Below are positions 45,636 to 54,240 of a stretch of 56,973 nt of DNA, in pieces. A program made the position numbers and the translations under genes. Source of the DNA: Anaerolineae bacterium (GTDB lineage Bacteria > Chloroflexota > Anaerolineae > Aggregatilineales > Aggregatilineaceae). Location: positions 75,701 to 132,673 of the forward strand of contig JAFGHR010000121.1 in the NCBI GenBank assembly GCA_016930015.1. Reading direction: 5' to 3'. The first letter of the stretch is position 1; each line of letters begins with the position of its first letter. Below the pieces are notes generated by a model. That model made no database searches. It worked only from the letters and a program-made list of their open reading frames with translations, and was not told the DNA's origin.

Positions 45636-45784
45636 AAGATAGCTCCTATAAATGAAGCAATTGCCTGCGTGTCGTCCGTCTGGTTGTGGGCACAGTTTGT
45701 GCTTATTTGACCGTACAAACTGAGTAAGTCGCAATAGTGTCTTACCCCCTCCGCCGATCATACGCCCAATGTGATCTAAACCTC

Positions 45785-45813
45785 ATTGTAGAATAATAAA
45801 GTATAGCATGCAA
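45785..45813 (-). promoter_or_regulatory. Predicted sigma-70-type promoter for the RTX-like gene
   Basis: On the minus strand TTGCAT (45808-45813) and TACAAT (45785-45790) are separated by 17 bp. It would give a 5' leader of about 140 bases. Confidence 0.6.
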
Positions 45814-45948
45814 GCACAATGCCACGACCTACACACATTTCAAATCATGATGATACAAATTCTTAACATGACGCGTGTACGTGAAAGGCATCCCGTGTTG
45901 TAAGAGGATTTATTAGGGGACGGTACTTGTTCATCTGGGTAGATCACA

Positions 45949-45973
45949 ACAGTCGGGCGACGCACCCGACTGT
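45949..45973 (-). terminator. Perfect 9-bp hairpin after the zinc-ribbon gene
   Basis: ACAGTCGGG pairs exactly with CCCGACTGT around a 7-base loop. No T-run on either side, so termination strength is uncertain. Confidence 0.45.
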
Positions 45974-46012
45974 ATGAACGTGTTTTGTGATGAGTTGACT
46001 CAGATTCAGGTG

Positions 46013-46255
46013 TTAGTCGGCAAACAGGATTTCGAGCAGGGTGCCGACGTTGTCATGACCTTCAAGCGTGTTAAGGTTGTATACCTCGGTATAGCCACAG
46101 TTAGCGCACGACACAAAAGCGTAGCGGTAGTGTTGTACCTCAAACAGACGCGATAAGCCGGTACCCGACATCGCCAGGCGTTCGGCATGGCCGCCATGAT
46201 GTTCACACCGCGGGCAGACAAATTTTTCTGCCAGTTGTGAATCAACGTTACCCAT
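46013..46255 (-). CDS. Small zinc-ribbon protein
   Basis: 80 residues from ATG 46255, which has GAGGAGG seven bases upstream (five more codons are open in front). Two Cys pairs, CPRCEHHGG near residue 15 and CANCGYTEVY near residue 50, form a zinc ribbon. It resembles the short Zn-ribbon nucleic-acid-binding proteins (DUF2082-like: GTGLSRLF followed by CANCGYTE). It sits after the second CheW gene but is separated by 138 bp with hairpins, so membership of the chemosensory operon is doubtful. Confidence 0.8.
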   Translation of the reverse strand: MGNVDSQLAEKFVCPRCEHHGGHAERLAMSGTGLSRLFEVQHYRYAFVSCANCGYTEVYNLNTLEGHDNVGTLLEILFAD

Positions 46256-46367
46256 GGAAAACCTCCTCACTCAGTGATTCCGTCCTGTTACCACGGTATC
46301 ACATGGGATAATCGTTCTCTCCCCCAACCTTTAGGGGATTGAGATGATTAGCACATCCGGGCCAGGG

Positions 46368-46391
46368 GGACCGGCTGGCGACACGCCAGTC
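46368..46391 (-). terminator. Hairpin after the chemosensory operon
   Basis: GGCTGGCG pairs with CGCCAGTC around a 3-base loop just past the last CheW stop on the minus strand. No T-run; could end or attenuate the operon. Confidence 0.35.
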
Positions 46392-46393
46392 GA

Positions 46394-46861
46394 TTAGTCG
46401 GTATCGTCGGTATTGCTGTCATCGGCAAGAGGTGGAATATCGTCAAGGGTGACGGCAAGCTGAGCGAGGTCTAATAGAAGCAGCAGCCGATCCGGCAGTT
46501 TGGCAGCACCGGCTATACAGTGGGCGTCCGGGGTGGTGTGCGGGATATCCTGAGTTTTTGTCACACTCACGATCTGATCCGCGTCATTGACGATAAGCGC
46601 CAGCGGGCCATCTGGCGTCTGACAGGCAATAATCGGAGTGTCGAGTCGCAAGGGGGCATCGTTGTGACCGAACCGGCGCCGTAAGTCGATGACCGGCATC
46701 ACGACATCCCGCAGCGTCAACAGCCCGATCACACCAAGCGGCGCTTCGGGCATCTCGGTAAGGGCGATCATGGGCAGGACTTCCATGACGTTATCGACAT
46801 CAACGCCGTACCATTCTTGCCCGACCTGGCAGCACAGATAATGGCCTTCCGACTGGGTCAT
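46394..46861 (-). CDS. CheW-like coupling protein, short
   Basis: 155 residues from ATG 46861 (GGAGG lies nine bases upstream; the earlier ATG 46870 touches the ribosome-binding site). CheW fold visible as LCCQVGQEWYGVDVDNVMEVL, MPEAPLGVIGLLTLRDVVMPVIDLRRRFG and LALIVNDADQIVSV. CheW proteins link chemoreceptors to CheA. The C-terminus ends in a very acidic tail. It is the last gene of the operon, 19 bp after CheB. Confidence 0.88.
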   Translation of the reverse strand: MTQSEGHYLCCQVGQEWYGVDVDNVMEVLPMIALTEMPEAPLGVIGLLTLRDVVMPVIDLRRRFGHNDAPLRLDTPIIACQTPDGPLALIVNDADQIVSVTKTQDIPHTTPDAHCIAGAAKLPDRLLLLLDLAQLAVTLDDIPPLADDSNTDDTD

Positions 46862-46879
46862 CGTGTGCATCCTCCGACC

Positions 46880-47944
46880 TTATGAACTGGCTTTCTGCGC
46901 CTGAGTCAGGCGAACAAGGGTGGGCGCTATCTCGGAAAGCGGCAGCACGGATTGCGCCGCCCCCAGCTTGGCCGCGGCCTGAGGCATGCCGTATACCACC
47001 GATGTTGCTTTGTCCTGCGAAATGGTGAACGCTCCGGCTTCGTGCATGGCCCACAGACCGTGTGCGCCATCCTCACCGATCCCGGTGAGAACAGCCCCAA
47101 TGGCGCGTGGACCGTAACTCTGCGCCACCGATTGCAGCAGGATATCACCGGATGGCACATGACGTTTATTTCCCGCGTCGGGGTCCAGTTTGAAGCGCCG
47201 GTTTTTTAGCACACGCAGGTGTACGCGGTCGGGAGCCAGATATACATGGCCTGGAATCAGGCGCTCGCCAGCTTGCGCAATCGATACGTGTAAGGGTGTC
47301 ACTTGAGACATCCAGTTAGCCAGGGACGTAACAAAATCTATTGAGATGTGCTGGACGATAGCAATAGGCACCTGGAAATCTGCTGGTAGGTCCCGCAAAA
47401 TGGCGCTAAGCGCGGCTGGGCCACCTGTGGACGCCACGATTGCGACAATTTCGGGCGTGGCTCTGGCAGAAACGGGTGGTTGTGATCGTGGAATTACAGA
47501 GTAACCGTTTCGGTCTTGTTTCCAGTGCCGGATAACACGAACGCCCGCCATCAGGCGCAGTTTATTAACCAGGTCTTCTGCTTGCTCGTCGTAATCCGGG
47601 CTGAGCAGTCCGGCTGGTTTGCGATGTACGGCGAGCGCTCCCATGTTCATAGCCTGGAACGCGATCTCGGTTTCGTTGTTGTCGAGGCTGGCGCTGACGA
47701 CTACGATCGGTGTGGGAGTGGAACACATGATCTCGTGTGTGGCTTCCAGCCCGTTCATGCCTTCCATAATCAGGTCCATGACCACAACATCGGGACGTAG
47801 ATCACGCGTCAGTTGCACGGCTTCCCGACCGTTTCCTGCTTCACCAGCGACGTGCATATCCGGTGACGCGTTGATAATGTGTATCAAAAGCTCGCGAGCA
47901 GTCGGGCTGTCATCAACTACCAAGACCTTTAGTGTTGTAGACAT
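46880..47944 (-). CDS. cheB: Chemotaxis protein-glutamate methylesterase CheB
   Basis: 354 residues. An N-terminal receiver domain (acidic pair at Asp11-Asp12, Asp57, Lys109) is joined to the methylesterase with the complete catalytic triad Ser172 (ASTGGPAAL), His199 (VQHIS) and Asp292 (TGIGEDGAHG). It removes methyl groups from, and deamidates, chemoreceptors when phosphorylated by CheA, giving adaptation. With CheR at the other side of CheA, a full adaptation pair is present although no receptor gene is in the window. It lies 93 bp after CheA. Confidence 0.95.
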   Translation of the reverse strand: MSTTLKVLVVDDSPTARELLIHIINASPDMHVAGEAGNGREAVQLTRDLRPDVVVMDLIMEGMNGLEATHEIMCSTPTPIVVVSASLDNNETEIAFQAMNMGALAVHRKPAGLLSPDYDEQAEDLVNKLRLMAGVRVIRHWKQDRNGYSVIPRSQPPVSARATPEIVAIVASTGGPAALSAILRDLPADFQVPIAIVQHISIDFVTSLANWMSQVTPLHVSIAQAGERLIPGHVYLAPDRVHLRVLKNRRFKLDPDAGNKRHVPSGDILLQSVAQSYGPRAIGAVLTGIGEDGAHGLWAMHEAGAFTISQDKATSVVYGMPQAAAKLGAAQSVLPLSEIAPTLVRLTQAQKASS

Positions 47945-48037
47945 CCGTTCAAATACCCCATTGCGTTACCACATAAAATAGTTAGTTGGTTAGTTTCACT
48001 GCGCCGTTTAACGGGCTGCTGTACTGGTTGTACTCGG

Positions 48038-50236
48038 CTAGAGCAAACGCTCAATCGTCGCCAATAGGTCGGCCTGGTCAAAGCCGCGCTTGACAATGTA
48101 TGCATCGGCACCGGCCAACATGCCGCGTTCACGATCTTCGCGGCTTTCAAGCGATGTGACCAGGATCAATGGGAGTGTTTTTAACCGCTCATTCGCACGC
48201 AGTCGCCGGGTCAATTCGATACCGTCCATGTGCGGCATCTGTACATCCGATACGATGAGCGCCACGGTTTGTTGCTCCAACAGAGTCAGCGCTTCCGTGC
48301 CATCAATGGCTGTCAGGATTTCGTATCCCGCCGCTTCAAGGATGTTTTTCTCTAGTGTACGGGTTGTGATCGAGTCGTCAACCACCAGGATACGAGCCAA
48401 CGGGCCGGTCACTACCACAGGCTCAGGCAGGATCGGGCTTGGCACTCGTGATCCTCTGGCGGATTTGATCAGGTCCGCGGGATTAAGAACAACCACCGGC
48501 TCACCTGATCCCAACAAGGCGGTTCCGGCCACATTACGCACGCGTTTTAGCGGGCTGGCCAGTGGTTTGACGGCAAGTTCTTGTTCGGCCAGCACATCGT
48601 TTACGAGCAAAGCCAGATGTTGGTCGGCAACGGCGATAATCACCGCCAGCAGGTTTTGTGTCTCATCGTTATTCGCCTGGTTAGCAGGCAGTTCCAGCAG
48701 GTCAACCAGCGATACTAACTGAATGGGACTGCCGTTTGTCAATAACACGAGGCGCTCTTCGATAGTAAACGTTTCGGTGAGGTGCTCGATTTTTTCAACC
48801 GAAAGCAAAGGCAGAACATACCGGTTTTTGCCAACCTGGATGATCAAGCCACGGCTGATAGCCAGTGAGACGGGTACAATGAGCTGGATAGCTGCCGATT
48901 GTCCGGGGTTGTTTTCTACTTTGATGCGTCCCTGAAGTTCTTCAATACTCTGCCGCACCACGTCCAGCCCCACACCGCGCCCGGCCATCGATGTGATTTG
49001 TTGAGCGGTGCTGATACCGGCCTGGAATGCCAGTGTTACGATCTCATCAGAATCGGCTTCGCTGCGAGCGGGCGAACTGCCATTGCGGGCGCTGGCCTGT
49101 CGCAGCGCCTCTACATCAAAACCGTGCCCATCGTCGCATACCTCGATGTGGATTTCGTTGCCACGCTGCCGAACGGAAATGCTGACCTGTCCCACTGGCG
49201 GTTTTCCGGCGGCTGCACGTGTGTCGGACGACTCAATGCCGTGAATAACCGCGTTCCGCAGCAGGTGGAGCAGCGGGTCTTTGAGCATTTCCAGGATACG
49301 TTTGTCAAGCTCGACTTCCCCGCCGTACACTTCAAAAGAAATGGGTTTGTTTTCACTGCGTGCGGCGTCACGAACAGCGCGTTCAAAACCGGGCAAAATC
49401 GTCTGGAACGGGACCATCCGCACGCGCCGGATATTGTCCTGAAGCCGGGTATTGGCCATGCTGAGCTGGAGCGTGTCACGACCGAACGTGGTATCCAGAG
49501 AATTGATATCCTGGAGCAGCGCTTGCATAAAGTCATGCTGCTTCATCAACACCTCAACCAACCGTTTTTCGCCGTTAGTGCCGGTCAGGCGCGGCATCAG
49601 CGCCTTGATCTCATGCCACAGTTTGGGCCACCGTGCGATCCGATCACGGATGGCATGCATGTCTTCCAACCGCTGTTGGGCGCTGATCTCAGAGACAACC
49701 AGTTCACTGGCTTGTGCCATCATGTCATCAAGCTTACGAACGGTGACCCGGATGGTTTCCTCACTGGGCACGATACTGGGCGCAGCAGATTGTGTATGGG
49801 TGATAGGGGTTATCGCCGCTGAGAGTGATGCGTGTGCGGTGCCGGGTGTGGAGTCAACTAACGCCGTCAATCGTGTAACAAGCGGATCGACCGGTATCGT
49901 CTGGCCGTCAAGATGCTGCTGGATTGTGTCCAGCGCGTCATAAAGCACGTCACACGTATTGGGATCAAGGGGTAGAGCGGTGTCACGCGCCTGCTGTAAC
50001 ACGCTTTCCATGGCGTGCCCCAACTGCTCGATATCACTCAAGCTGACCGCCCGCGCGGCCCCTTTTAGACTGTGGGCGGTGCGGAACGCGTCTTGCAGCA
50101 GCTTCGCGCGTGCGTCTCCGTCGGTTTCGCGTTCGAGTTGCAGCAGCGTCTGATTCAGCTTTTGAATGTGTTCCGCCGATTCGGCCTGGAACGTTTGAAG
50201 CAGTTTACGCTGTAAATCTTCTTTTGTGCTGGTCAT
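48038..50236 (-). CDS. cheA: Hybrid chemotaxis histidine kinase CheA with C-terminal receiver
   Basis: 732 residues. Domains in order: P1/HPt with AHSLKGAARAV and His55; a short linker instead of a clear CheY-binding P2; P3 dimerisation (VRKLDDMMAQASELVV); P4 ATPase with HLLRNAVIHGIESS (N box), DDGHGFD (G1) and GRGVGLDVVRQSIE (G2); P5 CheW-like; and a C-terminal receiver (about 610-732) with VVDDSITTR, SDVQMPHMDG and an IVKRGF Lys. Hybrid CheA-REC proteins are common in chemosensory systems that control functions other than flagella, such as type IV pili or gene expression. It is the central kinase of the operon. Confidence 0.95.
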   Translation of the reverse strand: MTSTKEDLQRKLLQTFQAESAEHIQKLNQTLLQLERETDGDARAKLLQDAFRTAHSLKGAARAVSLSDIEQLGHAMESVLQQARDTALPLDPNTCDVLYDALDTIQQHLDGQTIPVDPLVTRLTALVDSTPGTAHASLSAAITPITHTQSAAPSIVPSEETIRVTVRKLDDMMAQASELVVSEISAQQRLEDMHAIRDRIARWPKLWHEIKALMPRLTGTNGEKRLVEVLMKQHDFMQALLQDINSLDTTFGRDTLQLSMANTRLQDNIRRVRMVPFQTILPGFERAVRDAARSENKPISFEVYGGEVELDKRILEMLKDPLLHLLRNAVIHGIESSDTRAAAGKPPVGQVSISVRQRGNEIHIEVCDDGHGFDVEALRQASARNGSSPARSEADSDEIVTLAFQAGISTAQQITSMAGRGVGLDVVRQSIEELQGRIKVENNPGQSAAIQLIVPVSLAISRGLIIQVGKNRYVLPLLSVEKIEHLTETFTIEERLVLLTNGSPIQLVSLVDLLELPANQANNDETQNLLAVIIAVADQHLALLVNDVLAEQELAVKPLASPLKRVRNVAGTALLGSGEPVVVLNPADLIKSARGSRVPSPILPEPVVVTGPLARILVVDDSITTRTLEKNILEAAGYEILTAIDGTEALTLLEQQTVALIVSDVQMPHMDGIELTRRLRANERLKTLPLILVTSLESREDRERGMLAGADAYIVKRGFDQADLLATIERLL

Positions 50237-50341
50237 GCTGTCCGTCCTGGGCAGTCAGACTGTGTTAAACAACAGGCATCAGGCCGCGCTGATATTTCCG
50301 CCTGAGATCAACGCGTGTTTGAGTACAATAATCAACATCAC

Positions 50342-50872
50342 CTAGTCTACGGTTTCCTCGATAATCAGCGCCGGATCATTGAGAATCGCGTTGATGTCCA
50401 ACAAGATAGTGCCGTCCGGAAACACACCCTGGATATAACCAGGGCGCACCAGGCCCAATGCGGCGGGTATTTCCCTGATACTGTTGAGTGTCAGGGTGAT
50501 AACTTCGCCTACTGACGAAACCTGGAGGGCAAAACTCATGTCTTCGTTTCCAATGACGACAAGGGCTGTTATTTCATTGTTGTCCTGTACACCAAGCAGC
50601 GCCGAAAGGTCTAATACCGGCACGATATGGCCCCGGATGTTGGCGATTCCAGCCACGAATGGCGGCGTACACGGTACAGGGACGACGGCAACGTGTTGGT
50701 GAACCATCGAAAGCATGTCAAGGGGTAGTGCGTACGATTCCCCATGAAGTGTGACAAGCAGCGCCGTGATGGAAAATGCTTTCGCTTGATCCTCACGGGC
50801 GGCATGGGCTACATGCTGAGCGCGATTCCGCAAAACAGCCAGTTCTTCTTCTGAGAAGTGATCGTAAAATGA
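50342..50872 (-). CDS. cheW: CheW-like coupling protein with N-terminal helical extension
   Basis: 176 residues from ATG 50872, with GGGAGGGG upstream; eight more codons to a TTG are open. Residues 1-38 are a charged helix (EEELAVLRNRAQHVAHAARE), then a CheW domain: LLVTLHGESYALPLDMLSMV, PPFVAGIANIRGHIVPVLDLSALLG and LVVIGNEDMSFALQVSSVGEV. Such helical extensions are seen in CheW proteins of type IV pilus and alternative systems. It is 20 bp downstream of CheR and 105 bp before CheA. Confidence 0.9.
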   Translation of the reverse strand, partial: SFYDHFSEEELAVLRNRAQHVAHAAREDQAKAFSITALLVTLHGESYALPLDMLSMVHQHVAVVPVPCTPPFVAGIANIRGHIVPVLDLSALLGVQDNNEITALVVIGNEDMSFALQVSSVGEVITLTLNSIREIPAALGLVRPGYIQGVFPDGTILLDINAILNDPALIIEETVD

Positions 50873-50892
50873 CATCCAACCCCTCCCACTGC

Positions 50893-52290
50893 TCAATCGG
50901 GCAGAGCCGCCAGCCGGAATTTGAGCAGGCCGCGCAGCATGTCTACCGTCAGGTCGTCCGATGAGATGAGCGTGTATTGTGGATCAAGTGGCGCGATGAT
51001 GGTTTCGGCCCACTTCCAATGTTTGGCTGCCAACTGCAACTGACCATGCTGTTCGTATAATTCCCCCAACGAATAATGTGCCAGCGCAAAATCGTTATCA
51101 CAATAAATGGCTTTACGAAGCGAGTGGATAGCTTTTTCAATATCCTTGATCTGCATGTAAACCAGTGCACGTAGATAGTGTACGTCTGGCCGGAGGCGAT
51201 CTTCTTGTTCAGCCTGCTCCAGCCATGATAACGCTTCGTCCCAGGCTTCGCGGTCGGCGGCATTTTTGGCACATTCCAACAGTCCTTTTGAGCAGGATAG
51301 TTCAGTGTTGGGTGTCGCAGTCGTTGCGGTGAACTTGGCCTGCGTGACTGCCGATGTAAATAATGGCGCTGTTTCAAGCGGGGCCATTTCGATGTGCACA
51401 TACTCGCGGGCTGCCGGAACCGGGGTAACATAGTCAAATGTACGTAAGGGTGATGCTTCTTTTTGGTAAAAAACAGCTTGTTCCAGGTTATGCGCAGTAA
51501 AACCCGTGTATAAGTCTACTGCGGGCTCGGAGTGACCAACCACCAACCAGCCTTCATGGTTAAGAGTCTCATGAAACTGAGCGATGACTTTTTGTGCAGT
51601 GGCTCGATCAAAATAAATCGTTACATTACGACATATGATCAGGTCCATGTTCATGGTGCCGTTGGAAAATGAGGGGAACACATCTTCAGACAGGTTGAGA
51701 GGCAAAAAGGTCACCATGTTTCTGATCATTGGATGAAGCTCAAAACTGCCGGAGACTGGCGTAAACCAGCGCTGCTGGATGAGCTCTGGTGTTTCACTTC
51801 GAAACGATGACGGGCGAAAAATACCGCGCTGGGCGTTGGCGAGACTGGCCAGGTTGATGTCTGTTCCCATCAGCGTAATGTGCCAGCTTTCGAGGTCGGG
51901 TATAAGCTCACGCAGCAGCATAGCCAGCGAATAGGGTTCTTCGCCCGCGGCACATCCTGCGCTCCATAACCGCAGCGTGAGATGACCTTCCTGCCGGCGC
52001 TTGGTGATAATCGACGGCAAAATCGATGAGCGTAAAGCCTGGATGTGCGCGCGGTTGCGGAAAAAATAGGTTTCACCAACTGCGATCACTTGAATAAACT
52101 GCTGCCATAGCGTGTGTGTGATGGCTTTTTTCTCCAGGCACAAAAGCAGATCGTCGATGCTCTCACACTGGCCAGAGGTCAGAATATCCTCTATAACGTG
52201 GGTTGTGTAGTCAAGACGGTTGTGATCCACTCGGAGACCAGTCCGTGCGCGAATCAAATCATATATTGGCTGGTATTCGAATGTGTTCAA
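50893..52290 (-). CDS. cheR: CheR-type protein methyltransferase with C-terminal TPR region
   Basis: 465 residues if TTG 52290 is used (TAGGG eight bases upstream; the frame is open to ATG 52371, but those residues do not look like the family). The CheR N-terminal helices are followed by the SAM-binding region: VGETYFFRN, LRLWSAGCAAGEEPYSLAM, MGTDIN, DLIICRNVTIYF and the GWLVVGHSEP end of the core. The last 150 residues carry TPR-like helices (HYLRALVYMQIKDIEKAIHSL, HYSLGELYEQHGQLQLA). TPR-linked CheR proteins are typical of non-flagellar chemosensory systems. It would methylate chemoreceptors; none is encoded nearby. Confidence 0.92.
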   Translation of the reverse strand: MNTFEYQPIYDLIRARTGLRVDHNRLDYTTHVIEDILTSGQCESIDDLLLCLEKKAITHTLWQQFIQVIAVGETYFFRNRAHIQALRSSILPSIITKRRQEGHLTLRLWSAGCAAGEEPYSLAMLLRELIPDLESWHITLMGTDINLASLANAQRGIFRPSSFRSETPELIQQRWFTPVSGSFELHPMIRNMVTFLPLNLSEDVFPSFSNGTMNMDLIICRNVTIYFDRATAQKVIAQFHETLNHEGWLVVGHSEPAVDLYTGFTAHNLEQAVFYQKEASPLRTFDYVTPVPAAREYVHIEMAPLETAPLFTSAVTQAKFTATTATPNTELSCSKGLLECAKNAADREAWDEALSWLEQAEQEDRLRPDVHYLRALVYMQIKDIEKAIHSLRKAIYCDNDFALAHYSLGELYEQHGQLQLAAKHWKWAETIIAPLDPQYTLISSDDLTVDMLRGLLKFRLAALPD

Positions 52291-52414
52291 ATCCGTATCC
52301 CTACATAACGTGTGATGCTGTTTTCTTCTGCTGCCGCTGCTGTGAAGGAGCAGCAGTGACAGCCTGAACATGCCACGGGTTGTAAAAACAGCATAGACTT
52401 GACGTATGATCGGT

Positions 52415-53335
52415 TCAGCTTGATTTTAACCTGGATGCGTACTTTCTGGCTTGAGCAGACTTGATGATTTTGTCAATGGCGACGACAGTACGCCGGCTGT
52501 AATGCCAGGCAATCCCGGCTTTGACATCCACCGAACAAATGATAACCAGGGTGACGGTATTGGGATGCCCGAATTCGGTCACATACACGCTGCAATGTTC
52601 GCCTTCAAACCGGGTTGAGTGAAACGACGTTTCGCCCAATACATTCAACAAGGATTTGGCGGCGCTGTGATCAAATGTAAGCGCTGTTTTGAGCAGCATC
52701 AAATCACAATCTTCAAGTGTGCCGACAGCGCCAATAAGGTTTTCTTCGACATCCACCAGTCCCACAAAATTTGCACGTACATGCTGGTGCAGGGCGGTCA
52801 ACTGATCTGAGATCTGTTCGAAATGCGCGCGCTTTAAGATCAACGCTGCCGGGCGCAGCATTGGATTTAGACGGCGTTCACGGTCACGCGGCGTGTAGTG
52901 TTTTTGAAGCCCCGTAGGTGGCGGTGGTGGTGGCGGGTGTGTCAGTCTGATTTCACGATCAATACGCATCAATAAGAAATCGAGGTTGATGGGTTTGCTA
53001 AGGTAATCTGCCGCGCCCAACCGGAACGCGGCAACTGCTGATTTGGCTGACAGGTCATCGTCGATCAGGATGACCGACATATGCGGGCACAGTACCCCTA
53101 CCGCCGTCAGTAGATCGATCCCGCTCAATCCTGATAACCGCACTTCGATAATTGCCGCCGTAAAGTCAAAAAGCAGTATTTGGTCGAGCGCATCTTCGAA
53201 GTTAGTGGCCAGGCTGGTTTGGTAGCCGCCTGCATCTTTGAGGAGATCTGACAGCACCTCACGTAATGGCTGGTCGCGTGCAACAATGAGTATGGTGTCA
53301 CGATGTGCTGAATTGGTCATGGTGGTTATTGCCAT
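52415..53335 (-). CDS. Degenerate receiver domain fused to a roadblock/LC7-like domain
   Basis: 306 residues. Residues 12-130 align with a receiver domain, but the acidic pocket is broken (ILIVARDQ instead of VDDD) and the phospho-acceptor position is Glu64 (AAIIEVRLSG, where families have Asp); only the Lys of LSKPIN is kept. A run of seven prolines near residue 140 links it to a C-terminal domain of about 125 residues (ISDQLTALHQHVRANFVGLV, then EGEHCSVYVTEFG) with a roadblock/LC7-like pattern, the fold of MglB and other GTPase regulators. It is probably phosphorylation-independent. The start overlaps the RsbT-like gene end by 38 bp. Confidence 0.78.
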   Translation of the reverse strand: MAITTMTNSAHRDTILIVARDQPLREVLSDLLKDAGGYQTSLATNFEDALDQILLFDFTAAIIEVRLSGLSGIDLLTAVGVLCPHMSVILIDDDLSAKSAVAAFRLGAADYLSKPINLDFLLMRIDREIRLTHPPPPPPPTGLQKHYTPRDRERRLNPMLRPAALILKRAHFEQISDQLTALHQHVRANFVGLVDVEENLIGAVGTLEDCDLMLLKTALTFDHSAAKSLLNVLGETSFHSTRFEGEHCSVYVTEFGHPNTVTLVIICSVDVKAGIAWHYSRRTVVAIDKIIKSAQARKYASRLKSS

Positions 53336-53789
53336 CGGTTACCTGGGGTTCGGGATTTTGGACGTCATCTGGGTTCGGAACCACAGGCGATTTTTGGGAT
53401 ACCTTCTGCCACGTGAGCAGGACAATCGAAGGTAGTTCGCCTTGTTCAAAGTGAATCTCATCGACCAGATCGCCAATCTTGAAGCGCAGAGCCAGCTTAA
53501 CTTTCTCTGCTGATACGTTGGCCAACCATGGGACATCGCATGACACCCGGACACCGACACGCTCACCCACCTGAATGCCGTTAAAATTGATCTCGTGCAG
53601 TGTTTTGGTGTGTAACACAAGCTCGGCAAGCACAGCCGCAGCGCCAGCGAGTTGGGCCTGGAGCGCAGGCATAAAGCCCAACAGCGAGGCTGCACGGCGG
53701 GCCGTGTCGCGCACGATCACGACATCAATATTGTCTTCGACTTTGACCGATAAAATCGGCGGCACTATGCTAAAGTCCGGGTGGTCCAT
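53298..53789 (-). CDS. Degenerate RsbT-like (GHKL) protein
   Basis: 163 residues. Residues 10-60 resemble the start of RsbT-type serine kinases (VKVEDNIDVVIVRDTARRAA, then LLGFMPALQAQLAGAAAVLAELVL), but the ELARN N-box has become AELVLHT, and no clear G-boxes follow; the rest is a beta-rich region with hydrophobic strands and a polar tail. So it may be a catalytically dead anti-sigma-factor-type fold, or only a look-alike. The gene lies between the CheY-like gene and the pseudo-receiver gene, and overlaps the latter by 38 bp, so the two are probably made together. AAGGATG precedes ATG 53789. Confidence 0.6.
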   Translation of the reverse strand: MDHPDFSIVPPILSVKVEDNIDVVIVRDTARRAASLLGFMPALQAQLAGAAAVLAELVLHTKTLHEINFNGIQVGERVGVRVSCDVPWLANVSAEKVKLALRFKIGDLVDEIHFEQGELPSIVLLTWQKVSQKSPVVPNPDDVQNPEPQVTDGNNHHDQFSTS

Positions 53790-53815
53790 ACCGGCGCATC
53801 CTTTTTTGGGAACAC

Positions 53816-54193
53816 TTATTCTAAGATACCTAGCTCGGTCAACGTATCAACCAGATGCTCAGAAGCGAAGATGTCTTTTGGAATATAGTCATCGGCGCCT
53901 GCATTCAATCCTGATACGGTCGCGCTGGCGCTAGCTTTTTCGGTCAACATGATGATCGGAATATTCTGTGTGGCTGGATCACGTTTTAGACGGCGACAAA
54001 CCTGAAAGCCGTCCATATCGGGTAATACAACATCAAGCACGATCAGATCAGGCGGGTTTTCCTGGGCTTCGCGGAGGCCGTCGAGCGCGTTATACACGAC
54101 ACGCACGTTCAGGTCTCCGGCTTCTTCCAGCACCATTTTGATCTGGTCGGCCTGAGTGGGGCTATCTTCTACAAGCAATACCTCAGCAACCAT
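53816..54193 (-). CDS. CheY/PilH-like response regulator
   Basis: 125 residues from ATG 54193 (AAAGGGTG upstream). Complete receiver: VLLVEDSPTQA (acidic pocket), VLDVVLPDMDG (phospho-acceptor Asp), IIMLTEKAS (Thr) and DYIPKDIFAS (Lys). The closest match by eye is the PilG/PilH-type regulators of type IV pilus and related chemosensory systems. As the first gene of the operon and the only stand-alone receiver in it, it is the likely output of CheA. A TATAAT -10 on the minus strand lies 42 bp upstream. Confidence 0.9.
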   Translation of the reverse strand: MVAEVLLVEDSPTQADQIKMVLEEAGDLNVRVVYNALDGLREAQENPPDLIVLDVVLPDMDGFQVCRRLKRDPATQNIPIIMLTEKASASATVSGLNAGADDYIPKDIFASEHLVDTLTELGILE

Positions 54194-54234
54194 TCTCACA
54201 CCCTTTCTGTGCCAACGCGAACAAATTTTACATG

Positions 54235-54240
54235 ATTATA
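54235..54240 (-). promoter_or_regulatory. Predicted -10 element for the chemosensory operon
   Basis: Perfect TATAAT on the minus strand, 42 bp before the CheY-like start. No good -35 at 16-18 bp, so the assignment is weak. Confidence 0.4.

Larger units (their letters stand above)
45636..46012. other. 376-bp noncoding region between the RTX-like gene and the zinc-ribbon gene
   Basis: AT-rich. It holds a strong minus-strand promoter (45785-45813) for the RTX-like gene and a perfect hairpin (45949-45973) downstream of the zinc-ribbon gene. No coding frame that I trust. Confidence 0.6.
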
